A stretch of 64,000 nt of DNA from assembly GCA_007449985.2 (NCBI GenBank), contig VIIQ02000698.1, positions 131,501-195,500 on the forward strand, in the 5' to 3' direction. Under the pieces are notes generated by a model. The model did no database searches. It worked only from the letters and a program-made list of their open reading frames with translations, and had not been told where the DNA came from. The translations under genes and the position numbers were made by a program. The stretch comes from Desmodesmus armatus. Its lineage: Eukaryota > Chlorophyta > Chlorophyceae > Sphaeropleales > Scenedesmaceae. Of the stretch, positions 44,333-56,264 are shown one piece after another (positions within the stretch are counted from its first letter, which is position 1; the number at the start of each line of letters is the position of its first letter).

Positions 44333-47027
44333 TTGGGTTTAGCGGTTTGAAATTTTGGAAGGTAGGTGTGGGCCGGACGCCAATATGCTCGGCACCCTGG
44401 CAGAAGGGATATTCAGATCCTAGCCTCGTTGAAGAGGCCCCCAAAACGCAGCACGCATGTGTGGGGGGGAGGGGACACACAAGTGCCCCCGGCCCCCCAA
44501 AACAGATCGGCCACAAGGTGCTTTACATTGTGGGTTGCAAGAGTTCGTTACAGTAACCATTCCCCTTCCATACGTGGCTCCGAAAATCCCTGCATGCAAG
44601 CATAGTACAGGGAACAGGGTCAAAATGACTTGACTTGATACCACACTGCCTGCCGCGCCGATGCCAGAGCGCAGCGCTCAGGGCGCTCACTGATCTTCTG
44701 CCTGCGACGAAGTTGCCGGCACTTGTGTTCCATGGCAATGCAGACCATCTCAGCCTTGCTGCAAGGGTCCACTGTGCTTTGGGAAGCTGTGTGCTGGTTG
44801 AATTGCATGCTTCTGCACATTGCCACGGGTCGTCTCTCCACATCCGCGCGTCCGTCTGTTATCTCTCAACGATTACCACAACCACCGCGATTGCCACCAG
44901 CGTACTCTGATTGTACCCTGTTGATCACAAGGGGCACAGCAAGGCATGGCAAGGCAAGGCGCCATCATCTCATGAACACATCATGTCATCACCCTACCGA
45001 CAGCCTGGCTTGGCTACTACCCGGGTAGTAGGGGGGTAGTAGAGCATTTGTGACCACCTACTACCCTGCTACCAGGGTAGTAGTGACTTATTTGGCTTAC
45101 TACCCCCTACTAGGGTAGTACTACTAGTAGGAAGTCCAGCTGGTGGCACCTGTACTTGAGGCAGCATTGTTCTGGTGTTCATGCGCAGACGGACACAACT
45201 GGTGTATATGTATACATGTTCACCTCTTGCAAGCGGGTGCTCAGCTGCCTGCAGGTGCTACATACATGTGTCACATGCATTGCTTAATTGTCATGACGGA
45301 GTGAGTTACAGTCAACCGTCCGGACCCACACACAGTAACTGGACCATGTTGACATTATGGCCAAATTGTCTACGGACATGCATGTACATGCAGGTCGTAA
45401 TGTCATTTGCGATCAGGTTTCTATGAACCAAAGGGACATGGGGACTGAATCTGCACTCAACCTCAGTGCGATTGAGTGTTATCAGCGCAGCACAACCAAG
45501 CAAACCCTTACGGCACCGGTAGCCAGTCATCCAGCCGAGGCACATGCGCATGTGCACACAATTAGACGCTGAGAAAGCTGCATGGTGTGCCTCGTTTACT
45601 GGTACCCTAGAGCTACGGTCTGTCTTTAACGTAGACAGCTGCGCGGCCAGACTCTGGACATTGATCAAACAGGAACAGCACTTGTTGCAGTGCATGGGGT
45701 CTCGTTCCTCATTACAGCGGCACAGCCATGAACGTGCCAATGTCACACAAGGCGACAACAACCTCCACATCCATGACCCCTCCCACAGCATGCCCTTATG
45801 ACGCTGGGCTGCCGCTGGTCCTACATCAACACCGCTGCACCAAGCAGGCCGGAAGCAGGCCATTACAAGGCAGCTTATGCAGCTGCTGCGTCGCAATATT
45901 CACACCATCACGCGCCACCCACGACAGCCGCCTTGCTGGCACAGGGGCTGGTCCAACCAAATCACCCCCAGGGCAAACATGCTGTGCAAACAGCAGCATT
46001 GTGCCACAACTGGTGCAACGTCAACGTTTTGGGCAAGAAGGTACGCAACAGCATCAGCGCACAGGCGCAGATGTGGGTGCTCAGTTGCTACTTGTCTGGC
46101 TGTTCAAGCCAGCTCTGCAGTGACAGGCTACCTGAGCTGGCCAACGGCAAACATGCCCACAAGGGGGGCGCCTCCCGCAAACAAGACAGTGTTCAAAAAC
46201 CTGTAATTTGCCACATACAACATCTCACCCAAAGCAATCAACTGCATGATTCACAGCATGACATCAGAGGGACGTCACATGCTCAATCAAGTCAAATGTA
46301 GGTGCTGTCCTGGGGACACTTAGGCACTTGGGTGCATGGTCAGGGGGTTACCCCATGAGTCTTGAATGGGCCTGCACCAAGTAACAGTAACAGTTATGAG
46401 GCCTTCAGCCGCCAAGAGCAGTCACCACCTGCTAATGTAAAACACTGAGCATATTGACATCTGAAGTATGGCAGACGGGCCACTCAAAAACCCTTGCAGC
46501 ATCAGGCTCAGTGAGCGCGCTGTTTGTGACGAACATGCAATCTTATGCCAGCTGCCCACTACCACGTACAGATCATCATGGGCTGCCCGATGCAGCAGAC
46601 ACACAGCACACCAACAGCTGCGCAGCTTGCTTAGGAAATTCGATGCAACAGTGAAGGGTCACCCTTTGGTCACCCTTCAAAACCCCGGCTGGGTTTGCAT
46701 GGCTGAGTCAGCGACAACGGCAGCCAGACAGTCTCAAGTGTCTGCCCAAGCGCCACCGTGGTGCGACGGCCACACCAGCACAGTGCATGCAGCACACGCT
46801 ACTGCCCACACACCGCTGTCTCCACCACGCTGTGAACAACAGCTAGCCGCAGCCGCACACACCAACCACGTAGGGCCTTTACTAAGGCTCCGTCACACCA
46901 AGCAATGACATGCGCAACGGACTACATATGTCGGCAGGTCTGCAGGAGCATGAACGAAAAGCAGACGAAGCAAGCAGTGTTCTCAGCATCCGGTGTCTGT
47001 AGACCACACCCCAGCCCAGGCTGTTCC
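44333..47027. other. Gap without a recognised gene
   Basis: About 2.7 kb upstream of the zinc-finger gene and downstream of the NT-C2 gene. Several open frames exist on both strands but none forms a consistent exon chain or resembles a family. The palindrome cluster at 45014-45135 lies here. Confidence 0.4.
45014..45135. repeat. Cluster of GTAGTAG/CTACTAC palindromes
   Basis: A perfect 18-bp palindrome ctactacccgggtagtag (45014-45031) is followed by ggggggtagtag. Then comes an inverted repeat ctactaccctg-ctac-cagggtagtag (about 45058-45083), and then ttactaccccctactagggtagtactactagtagg to about 45131. All are variants of one CTACTACCC motif in both orientations. Confidence 0.92.
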
Positions 47028-47263
47028 CTAGCCGCAGCAACCAACAGTGCCCGGCTGGCATCCAGCCCCCGTGAGGTTTGCAGCATTCTGCTCATGGATG
47101 AGCTCGTCCAGTGTGGCCTGCATGTTGGTCAGCCTCGCCAGCGCCTGCATGTGCCGCTTGCGCTCCCTCTCTAGCTGGCCCTTCAGCGCCTGTGTCGTCA
47201 GGTCTGCCTGTGCCAACTGCAGCTTGGCATCCACCAGCCTGGCTAGCAGCTGGCCCTCAGAGA

Positions 47264-47294
<31 letters not shown>

Positions 47295-50020
47295 TGCCCC
47301 TGCCTGGCTGCCGCGCAGCTGCTGCAGCTCCTGCTGCAAGCCTTCATTGATCCGCTCAGCCTGCATGCAGGATGCCAGCACAAAAATCATCAGACAGTGA
47401 GACCCGGCAGGTGTGATTTTAACAGCAGCAGGGAGTGAGGCGATCAGTTTAGCAGTTGGCAGGCACACAACATACAAAACCTGCTGTTGCTGCGACTTCT
47501 GCGCTGCAACACTCCACACATACTGCTGCTGCGCATGCAGCCAGAGCCAGATGGATTTCCTGGACTGGACCAAACTGACCCCTTCTCCCTGCCAGCGCAT
47601 GCCTCCCATCGTAACACCCACTATAACACTGCCACTACATCTAGCACACAAGCTGTGCGATCTGAAATGCGCACCTGTGTTGCCCGAAAGCGCCAGTCAT
47701 TCCTCTCACACAGCAGCCCCCTGCACATGTGCTGCAGTGCCGACACATCCCTGCTGCAGCCAATGCGCCTCATGATCTGGTCCGTTGTCAGATCACGCAC
47801 CGCCAAGCGGCTGCTGGGCCACAGCCAGGTCGGCATGCGCCCTGACAAGCTGCGCAAACCCTCTGGGCCGTCACTAAACCCTGGCCGCAGGCCACTGCTG
47901 CTGCCACTGGCTGCTGGGGAAGGGCGGCAGGCCTGCATCCACTGCGCGGTAGCATCCTCCTCCCCTTCGTCTTCAGCATCTGAGGGAAAGTCATCTAGCT
48001 CATTGGCAAAATCTCGAGCACTGGGGCGCATACCAAATGGTAGCCTTGCACCAGAGTCACAGTTATCCTGTTGCAGGGGCTTGTTCAGGACACCGGCACC
48101 TGCTGCTGTGCTGACCGGGCCAGGGCGCTGCAGTCCTGTGAAGCTGCTGCCGTCAGGACCTTCCTTATCTGCCTCCAGGATTGTTGCTGTGTCGGGCGCA
48201 CTGCTGACACGCCTGTGCCACTGGCTCTTCCGCCCAAAGGGGAACACAGAGGGTCCGTCCCGGCGGCTGCTACTGCTGCTGCCACTGCTGCCACTGCTGC
48301 CAGCTTCAATGCTGTCAGGTGTGAGGCCTTGGAATGGTGAGGCCAGGCTGTGGGGCTGGTCCAGGATATCAAGCACTGACCTGCTGGTATGGGGTGTTCC
48401 CCACTGCTGCTGTGGTGGCTGGTGACACCCAGGCGTGCCTGTACTGTATGCTCTGCTGTGCTGTGGCCTGCTGGGTCCCCTAGGGGCTGTGCTGAGGGAG
48501 TGGAGGGTGACGACCTTGGGAGGCAAGGCTGGGGTGCTGGCTGGTGGGGTTTTGCCTGGGGTGCTGGGGGCAACTGCCTTGGCAGCAGTTGCAGCTTCAG
48601 CCTCCTGCAGGAGTTTGTCCAGCTCTGCACTGCCAGAGCCTGAGGGGGTGAGTGAAAGGGGGGGGGGGAGGCAGCAGTGGCGGCAGTGGTGGAACAACAG
48701 CAGCAGCAGCATAGGGCCTTGGTAAGCGGTCTGGATATTGCTTTGCCGGACACCACTGGTGGCAGAAAGCAACGCGCTTTTCAGAACGTGTGAACAGGAC
48801 AGCTGGAAGGCCATGCATGCCAAAACATTGTTTGCTGCTTGCTGAGCAACTGTGTTGACTCAACCTCAGGAGCATGTATACAGTCACTCCGGCTGTAGTC
48901 TCAGCACCACTATCTCTCTGCAGACATCACTTACATGTATCTCTGTCTGCGTCATGGATGGCACAGCCATACATGGAGCTCCTCACACTGCTCTTGTCAG
49001 TGTGGACGTCGCTGCTGCTGCCCCAGGCCTGGCTGCTACTGCTGCTCTCATCCTCCTGCTGCAGCAGCTGCGCTGACCTGGCACGGTCATAGTGCTGCAG
49101 CCACACTGTCTTAATGCTGAGGGTGAGGGTTCCCTTGGGCTCTAGAGGCACACAGATTTCTGTTACTGGGCTGGGGGTTGACTCAGCGCTACAAAACTGA
49201 GCAAGATCCAGACGAGTTCGTGCGATCGTTCTGCGGCTGCTGCTGAAGCCACTGGTGAGGCCAGCAGCAGCAGCAGCAGCAGGGAGGGACTCGGTGCTGC
49301 TGGTGCTGGTGCTGCTGGTGATGGACTGCACTTTGAAGGTGTAGAGCTTGGGTAGCAGGGTGTTGCCTTGCTTGTAGATTGTGGCCGTCTGCATGGGATA
49401 GGAGGACAGCAGCCGATGGCAAGCAGAAGGACCGTTAGGCAAACAGTTAGTGAGCAAGAGGCAGGCAGTAGAGGCAGCAACTCAAGGCACACTGTGCGGA
49501 CAGTGTTTTGCATGTGCACTGCATGGGTGTGGAATGCTGCGGAAGCTGGCAGCAAGTAGATCTTGTGCAAGATCTGACCCCCATCTCCTCCCCAACTACT
49601 CTGGAATGTAACTGTTCTTGCATCGGGTAGCAGCCACACCTGGCGCATGACTTGTGCGAACACAGCAGTGCCCTCCTCTGGGTTGACGTGGGCAGGCTCT
49701 GTGTACGAAACCTTGGAGCCCTTCTCCCAGTGAACTGCAACTGCGGTGACACCGTCTGGCACATCACCTGTGCAGTCAGAAAGAGGCACCATATGTTGAA
49801 TGCTGAGTGGTGCATGGGTGCATCAAGTTGGAAGTCAGGCAGAAGTGGACGGGACCTTGAGTGCTCATGCTGGCAGTGGTGGCACTAGGGCGCACGTGAG
49901 AGTGAAGAGAAAGGCTGTAGAGAGCTTACCGACTGCCTGGGGTGTGATCTCAAAGCAGAACCGGTGTTCTGCTTTCCGACCCAGCAGAACACCAAGTGCA
50001 CCTCCAAAAGATCGTCCCAT
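47028..50020 (-). CDS. NT-C2 domain (EEIG1/EHBP1-type) coiled-coil protein
   Basis: Five exons (49930..50020, 49640..49767, 48935..49388, 47675..48639, 47028..47360) join in frame to give 656 aa. Residues 1 to about 165 form an N-terminal C2 domain of the EEIG1/EHBP1 class: HRFCFEITPQAVGDVPDGV, VAVHWEKGSK, EEGTAVF, TATIYKQGN, PKLYTFKVQSI, RRTIARTRLDLAQFCS and KGTLTLSIKTVWL. These domains are thought to bind membranes and link them to the cytoskeleton or Rab proteins. A long Ser/Pro-rich disordered region follows, with an acidic patch (DDFPSDAEDEGEED) and a short conserved-looking segment (RRIGCSRDVSALQHMC, CERNDWRFRATQ). The last exon is a coiled coil (AERINEGLQQELQQLRG with a Gln run, then QLERERKRHMQALARL). 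It is divergent from subtilase 1. Confidence 0.85.
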
Positions 50021-50786
50021 TGCAGGCAAGGTTAATCAAACTAACGATAAAACCGGTGTGTAAATGTTTCGTGAGTACAGCAGCGAGTGTGCGAGACTCA
50101 GCAGCGACAGACCAAAGTGACAGTCCGAAACGGAAAAACAGCGTAGAGCACTATAAGAGGTCCTCTGGAAGAAATGTGCTAGCGCATGACCATTGCGTTC
50201 TCTCGGGATAAGAGGGAGGGTCCAAACGTCTTAGCTGAAGGTCAGAAGAAGGAGTGACAAAGAGTGAAATCGATGATGGCAGCAGCAAATCGCTGTCACT
50301 GTAGATGAGACCATCAGCAATGATTTGTGGTTTGCTATTGTCCGTTGCTTATTGTGATCACCCGTTCTTTGTGGCCACTTTTGGTCAGGTAGGTCCAAGT
50401 TCAGGCACCCCCGGTGCCTGAGGGGAGCCTGTCAGACATGTAAACATGCGATACTCAAACAATAGGTTTTCCACAGCGACCTTGATTTTTGGAGCCCTGA
50501 TGTCTGACCACCAGCGGACACAAACCTCCATATCATTGACATTGCGAATGGAGACGCATTCAGGGCACTTTTCTTTGTTTTCGGATACACTGAAGGTCTT
50601 TCTTGTCAAAACACTGCAATTAAAGGGTAGACTGCGATTCACCCCCTGAGACCACGGTCACAATCTGCAATCGCCCTGATACAGCTCTATGCATTCTACA
50701 TGAAGCAGAAATACTTAAGCTCATTACCCCGTCCGTTGTTGGCTTGAGCCTGCCATCCTTCACGGACAGCCATCCGCCGGGGCTCG
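50021..50786. promoter_or_regulatory. Divergent interval between NT-C2 and subtilase 1 genes
   Basis: About 770 bp between two divergent starts. It probably carries both promoters. An 85-codon minus-strand open frame (50385..50642) with coding-like composition lies in the middle but could not be linked to either gene. Confidence 0.45.
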
Positions 50787-53700
50787 ATGGGCGGGAACAC
50801 GGTCGCCAGAATTCTCTTGGGTGTTGTCCTGTTGTCCACGATAGCTGTAGAGACTGTTGAAGCCCATGGAAGATCATTGCAGGCTCAGCAGGCGCTCCAG
50901 CTTCCTAAAGGCTTCAAGATCCCCAACATATTCAACACCTGTGAGTTGGGTTGCCCTCTCTCAACCAGCTGCTGCACACACTGCATGCACTGCATGCAGC
51001 CTTGGAACAGTCCTGAATGCACTGCCCCATACATTAGACAGAGCATCTGACACAATGTGACCTTTCCTGTTGCGCTACAGCCCGCATGCTGTTGCCGAGC
51101 ATCATCCCAGGGCAGTTTGTGGTCACAATGAAGGAGAATGTCACAGACTTGCCCAGCCTACTAGACATGTGAGTGGCACACTCGTCAATCGCATACAAAG
51201 CAGCAAGAGCAGCTACCCCTCTGTCAGGGATGTTGTACACAGCGGTGCGTCCTGCACAGCGTAGTGACATCAGCAACAGCGGACGCGCATGCAGCACACC
51301 CTACCCCTCTGGGCAGCAAGATGGACATGGTTTTGACAGCCTTCAGCACCCACAGCAACAACAGCAACGCCAGCAGCAGGCACTCGCTATTCCTGCACCA
51401 ACAGACATTGTGCATGGCGGCCAGGCAACAGCAGCAACAGCAGGAGCAGCAGCAGGAGCAGCAGCAGGAGCAGCAGCAGGAGCAACAACAGCAGCAGTTT
51501 GTGATGGACACGCCATGGCAATATAGCAGTTGCAGGCCTGAAGCCAGCTGAGGCAGGAGCAACAGCAGCAGCAAGCAGCCAGCAGCAGCAACCTAGTGTG
51601 CTGGCCAACCTCACCATGTCACAGGTCTAAGCCTGTACCTCAAGCAGCAGCGGTCAATTGCTCAACCACCGTAACTTTTTTGTGTCCGCACGCCTCTTGT
51701 TGCCGCAGGTTGCTGCCGCCTCTAAGGAACAGATCTGGCCTAGAGGAGGTTGTGCGGTTCAATGGGGTGTTCAAGGGTTTTACCTTCAGGGTGCGGCGGC
51801 AGAAGTTCCAGTTGCCCATTCTGCGGTACCTGCTGGCACTGCCGCACATCAAGCATATAGAGCCAGACCAGCTGTTCTATCCTGAAGCTGCAACAGGTGC
51901 GTGTGTGACATAATCACGATGCAAGGAGGGGGGGCTGCGCTGGCGCAACAGAAGGACAGGCAGCAGCCTGCTGCTGTCAGGCTGTGATGTAGCAGCAGGC
52001 TTAGTACTGGGTTGCCTGCTAGCAACAGCAGCAGCGCACTAAGCCCTGTGCCAGCAGCAGCGTCAGTGTCACGCTGCAGCAGCAAGGAGCTTTGCAAATG
52101 CTCATTTGGTGCAGCAGTGGCAGCTACAGCATCTGCCCGCACGTGACTACAAATTGGCAACAGCGCAGTCCGCTGCTTGTGTGCTGACACATTCCACCCT
52201 CACTGCTGTTTGTCTTGCAGTGAACAGCATAGGAGGCAAGTGGGAGGTCCCTACAGGCATCTTCCGCATGCGGTCAGCCCTGTACAACAACCGCAGCGCT
52301 GAGCTGGCTTGGGTACAGCCCAACGTCACAAAAAATGACGTCGTTGTTGCAGTACTGGACACAGGAATCGATGCAGGCCACCCCGACTTAGTGGATAACG
52401 TTGTTGGAGGTCTCAGCTTTGTTGGAGAAGATCCCCTGGAAGATCTCAATGGACACGGTACCCATGTGGCCGGGACCATCAGTGCTAATAACAACGGCTT
52501 CGGGACCTCAGGAGTGTACCCCGGGTCCAAGGTTTTTGCACTCCAGGTGTTCAATAAGCTGGGGACAGGCAGCACCAGCTCGATTGTGAGTGCCATTAAC
52601 TGGCTGGCGCAGAACGGCAGGGCGAAGGGCATCCGCGTGGCAAATATGAGCCTGGGAGGGCCCAGCAGCGTGGCCGTGTGTACTGCTGTCTACCATGCGG
52701 TGAACAAGGGCATCACTTTTGTTGTGGCTGCAGGTGGGTGTTGCACAATTTGTGGCAAAAGTGCTTACCATTGCACAACACCTGCAGATGTGTCAGGACT
52801 GCCTCAATGTGGCGCTCTCTGCTGGTTGATGACTGCGGGACAGATGTACCGCATAAGATAGGCCCTCTGTCAGCCTCTGCTGGAGTTGGCTTTTTGTTCC
52901 ACCCATGCGCCACTGCGATGTCACAACTTGATGGTACCATTATGCTCCAGGGCCTGCTCGTAGGCTGGTGGTTCCTTGCAGCCGCTGTTAGCAACCAAAT
53001 GCCATTGGTGTAGAGTAATGATGCTGACCCCTGTACTGCACTTGCAGGCAACCAAGGGCGCAGCATGATGAGCTCGTCGCCAGCCAACTGCCCCGCAGCT
53101 CTCGCTGTCACCTCCGTCAGCGACTATGACGGCATGCCAGGGGCCCTCAGCACACCAGCAAATGAGACTGACCTGGATGACACCTTTACAGACTTCAGCA
53201 ACTGGGGCAACAACGACACAGCAACCCGCACCATTGCAGGACCAGGTGCGCACCGGCAATATCCCAGAAGCTCGGCAAACATACTGCATTGTTGGGAACT
53301 GAGTGTGGACCGGCATATGCGCAGCTTACCTCTGAAGAAGGTTGAAGGCTTGCAGCAGGCACCATGCACACATAAAAGCATGGTGGCATGTGCTGGGACA
53401 CAGAGCTATCCAGCACCAGGCTGAGCAGCTCTGTGGAGAAGGGTTTCAGCACGGCAGCCATACCTGGCAGTTTGTTGGGCAGCTGTGTCGGTCATAAGTA
53501 GCTTGCCAGTGCACCCATGCATCTGACCTGTGAGCATAATGACGGCCCTCACCGCAACCTGAACCCAGCACCATACTGACACAGCTACCGCTGCCGCTGC
53601 CGCTGCCGCTGTCGCTGCTGCTGCTGCTGCTGTCCCCTTTGACATGAACCGTACTGACTGTTGCTGCCGCCCAGGTCGTCTGATCTTGTCCACCTGGTCC

Positions 53701-53979
53701 CGTAAGGCCTGTGGCACTTACGGTATGGAGTGTGTGAACTGGGGCCCCTGGGCATTCCTATCAGGCACCAGTATGGCTTGCCCCCATGTGGCAGCAGTAG
53801 CAGCTCGCTGCTACAGGGCCGGTGTGTGCAAGTCGGAGACAGGGAGTGAGATGGACCGGATCATGCATATGACTAAGACCTACAATGACAAACACCCGGA
53901 GTACGGGTTTGAAGGTGACCCGACTCGGCCAGCGGCGGGGAAGTATTTTGGATACATGGTGTTTGGAAACAAGTGGTGA
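50787..53979 (+). CDS. Secreted subtilisin-like serine protease 1 (S8 family)
   Basis: Six exons (50787..50940, 51081..51168, 51709..51896, 52221..52733, 53048..53245, 53675..53979) join in frame to 481 aa. A signal peptide (ILLGVVLLSTIAVETVEA) precedes an I9-like propeptide (GQFVVTMKENVTDLPSLLDM ... FKGFTFRVRRQ, HIKHIEPDQ). The catalytic triad is intact: Asp190 (VLDTGID), His222 (NGHGTHVAG) and Ser413 (SGTSMACPH), with the oxyanion Asn316 in AAGNQG. The protein should be an extracellular or vacuolar endopeptidase activated by propeptide removal. It ends with a family-specific tail GDPTRPAAGKYFGYMVFG shared with the second subtilase. An extra Cys pair before the active Ser (KACGTYGMEC) may form a disulfide. 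Confidence 0.93.
51420..51500 (+). repeat. CAG/GAG-type microsatellite in subtilase 1 intron
   Basis: A 12-bp unit gagcagcagcag repeats about four times within a longer CAG/CAA-rich stretch, in the intron between 51168 and 51709. It is open in the Gln frame but lies outside the joined exons. Confidence 0.9.
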
Positions 53980-56264
53980 GGGCACAGCGTTACACAACAC
54001 AACCCTGCCATCTGCGGGGCTGCTGTGTGACTAAACCCTGCCATTTGCAGGGGGGTGCTGTGCTGCTTGCAAATGCTGTATAGAGTGTGCGTGCCTGTCG
54101 TATGTCCTGTTTCCTGGCTGCTGCAGGACTGCACCGCCGTGGTTCCTGAATTTTTGTGTGGGTGTGCTGATGCTGTGGGCCTTCGGTCTGCAAGCAGCAG
54201 TTACCCAGGAAGCACTGTCATGTTTCTGTTGAGGTTTTGCTGGCATCCCAGGGTTGTTGATTTCTATCGGCAGAGTGTATGTTACCTTGTGCTGCATATA
54301 AGGCTGTCTGCACCCAGGCAACTTCCCCATGTCCCAGTCGTGCAGCCCTGGGCACATCAGATCTGTATGCATGATATGCAGGTTGTGGACCCTGTCAGCA
54401 GGACCTTGAGGGTGTAGCCACCCAACAGAGCCTCTGTTGGGTGAGTGTATCCATTATCTTGCACCCTGCAGCCAGGCGTGTTGTGTGGTGTGGTGTGTCA
54501 CGCTGTGGCGTGCGCAGCCGTCCTGGCCTGCCCCCCCACATGGGGCAGCTTTTGTTTGGGTCACTCAAGCTGGCAGCTGCAGACAGTTGTCATGTCAGTT
54601 GGTCAAACGTTTACCAACACATGTAGCGTCAGTGTGTTGCCTGGTTGAGTGGCTGTGAGAGGGCCTGTCAAGTGACTTCATTGAATCGGTGTGTGCTTGC
54701 GCCACAGCTGGAGCTGTTTTGACCGCTGGGCAGTCCATCATGTCTTCGCTGGCCCCCAATTTGTATGCAGTGCATGACTGCCTTGTGTGGCCTCATTCAA
54801 GGCATGAGTCAGTCCATGTTGGGTCATGTATGCCTACTGCTGGAGGTCATGCACTCGTGGCGTGCATTTTGTACTCACGGTGGGCCCTACATGCCCACGT
54901 GGTGGACCACCTGCGGCAGCATGCGTTATGTCACTTACAGGTACATTCTGGCTACGGTTTGCAGCACAAGTGCTGCCGTACAGCGACACATTCTAAGGTA
55001 TATTCAGCCTACTGCCTTGACCCCTGCCCATTGATTTTAGAGGGTTGCTGCCATCTGTGGCAACCAATGGGGTGTCATACAGGCAGATGCATGCCTGGTA
55101 GAGGCTGACAGCTGTCAGCTCGTCTGCAGAGGAGTCAAAGCTTTGCTTGATCCGGGAAATTGCTTTTGGGTTCTGAAGCATGGTGGTGCTGGGTGGATGG
55201 CTGCGTGGGAAGTCAAGCATGTAGCACCGAAAGAGTGTGCTAGGTTTGAAGTTGGGCTCCAGTGGGACTTTGGACTACGTAAACACCTTTTGTGGCTGGG
55301 AGAGACTGTCGCAACAGTGTGCTGAGCCGATCCTGCATTGGCTATGTGATAACTTTGCAACCGACGCAAGGGTTTGGTATATGTGAAACTGCAACAGATA
55401 GAGACCCGGTGTGGCACAAAAGCTTAAGTACTACATGTAAAGCTCATTGGTATCCCAGCAGTTGCTACACTTGCTACGCTTGCGCACATGCACCAGGTAG
55501 AGAAGCACATAGTCACCAGGACCTTCACAGCACCAGCTACACCATCGTGGCCAGTGTCAGAGCCTGACCGTAGTGGTGAGCCGCCATGCGATGCAGTGGG
55601 TGTCAATACAGCTACTCAGTGTGCTGATAAAGACTTGATTGTTGGAACTCTGGTCCTTCCTTGCTGACATGCAACATGCCTTGATGAGACAGGCAGGGTG
55701 AGGCGAGATACGGTATCGTTCATGGCTGGTCCAAAGCAAAGTGCAAACATACTAAGACTGGTGAATGCTCTATAACTGTTATAAAGTGCATCTGACACAA
55801 CCCAAAGACGTTTCATGACGAGTGTCGACGATGTATGCATAACCTATAGCCATTGTTGGCGCCCTATGGCCATAGGGTACTCTCACCTGGCCAGGCCTGT
55901 CCCATGGGCCAGGTTGTAGCGTTTGAAAAACTGCCATGCGTTTGTTCAAAACTATACATTCTGATTGTAATCACCCGTTCACAACAGTGTGATCAACGCC
56001 AGCCCATTGACCGTGGCCGTTCTAACTAGAGCGGCTGACCTGTAACATGTGACCACACTGGTGCAGCACTCGACTAAAACGTTGTGATCATCGCGCTTAA
56101 GCTGTTTGGCGCGCTGTAAACGTTCGCTGCCCTCCAGATTAAAGGCCACTATTGATTTCCCTGGCCGAGGGCAGTAGCAGCTATCCGACATCAAAAAAGT
56201 CGCCACCAGTCGATCAACACTACTGAACATAAGTTTTTATAGACATTAAGTGATAATTTCAGTC
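53980..56264. other. Gap between the two subtilase genes
   Basis: About 2.3 kb, presumably 3' UTR of subtilase 1 and promoter of subtilase 2. A minus-strand open frame at 55979..56230 (83 codons) is unassigned. Nothing else was recognised. Confidence 0.45.
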
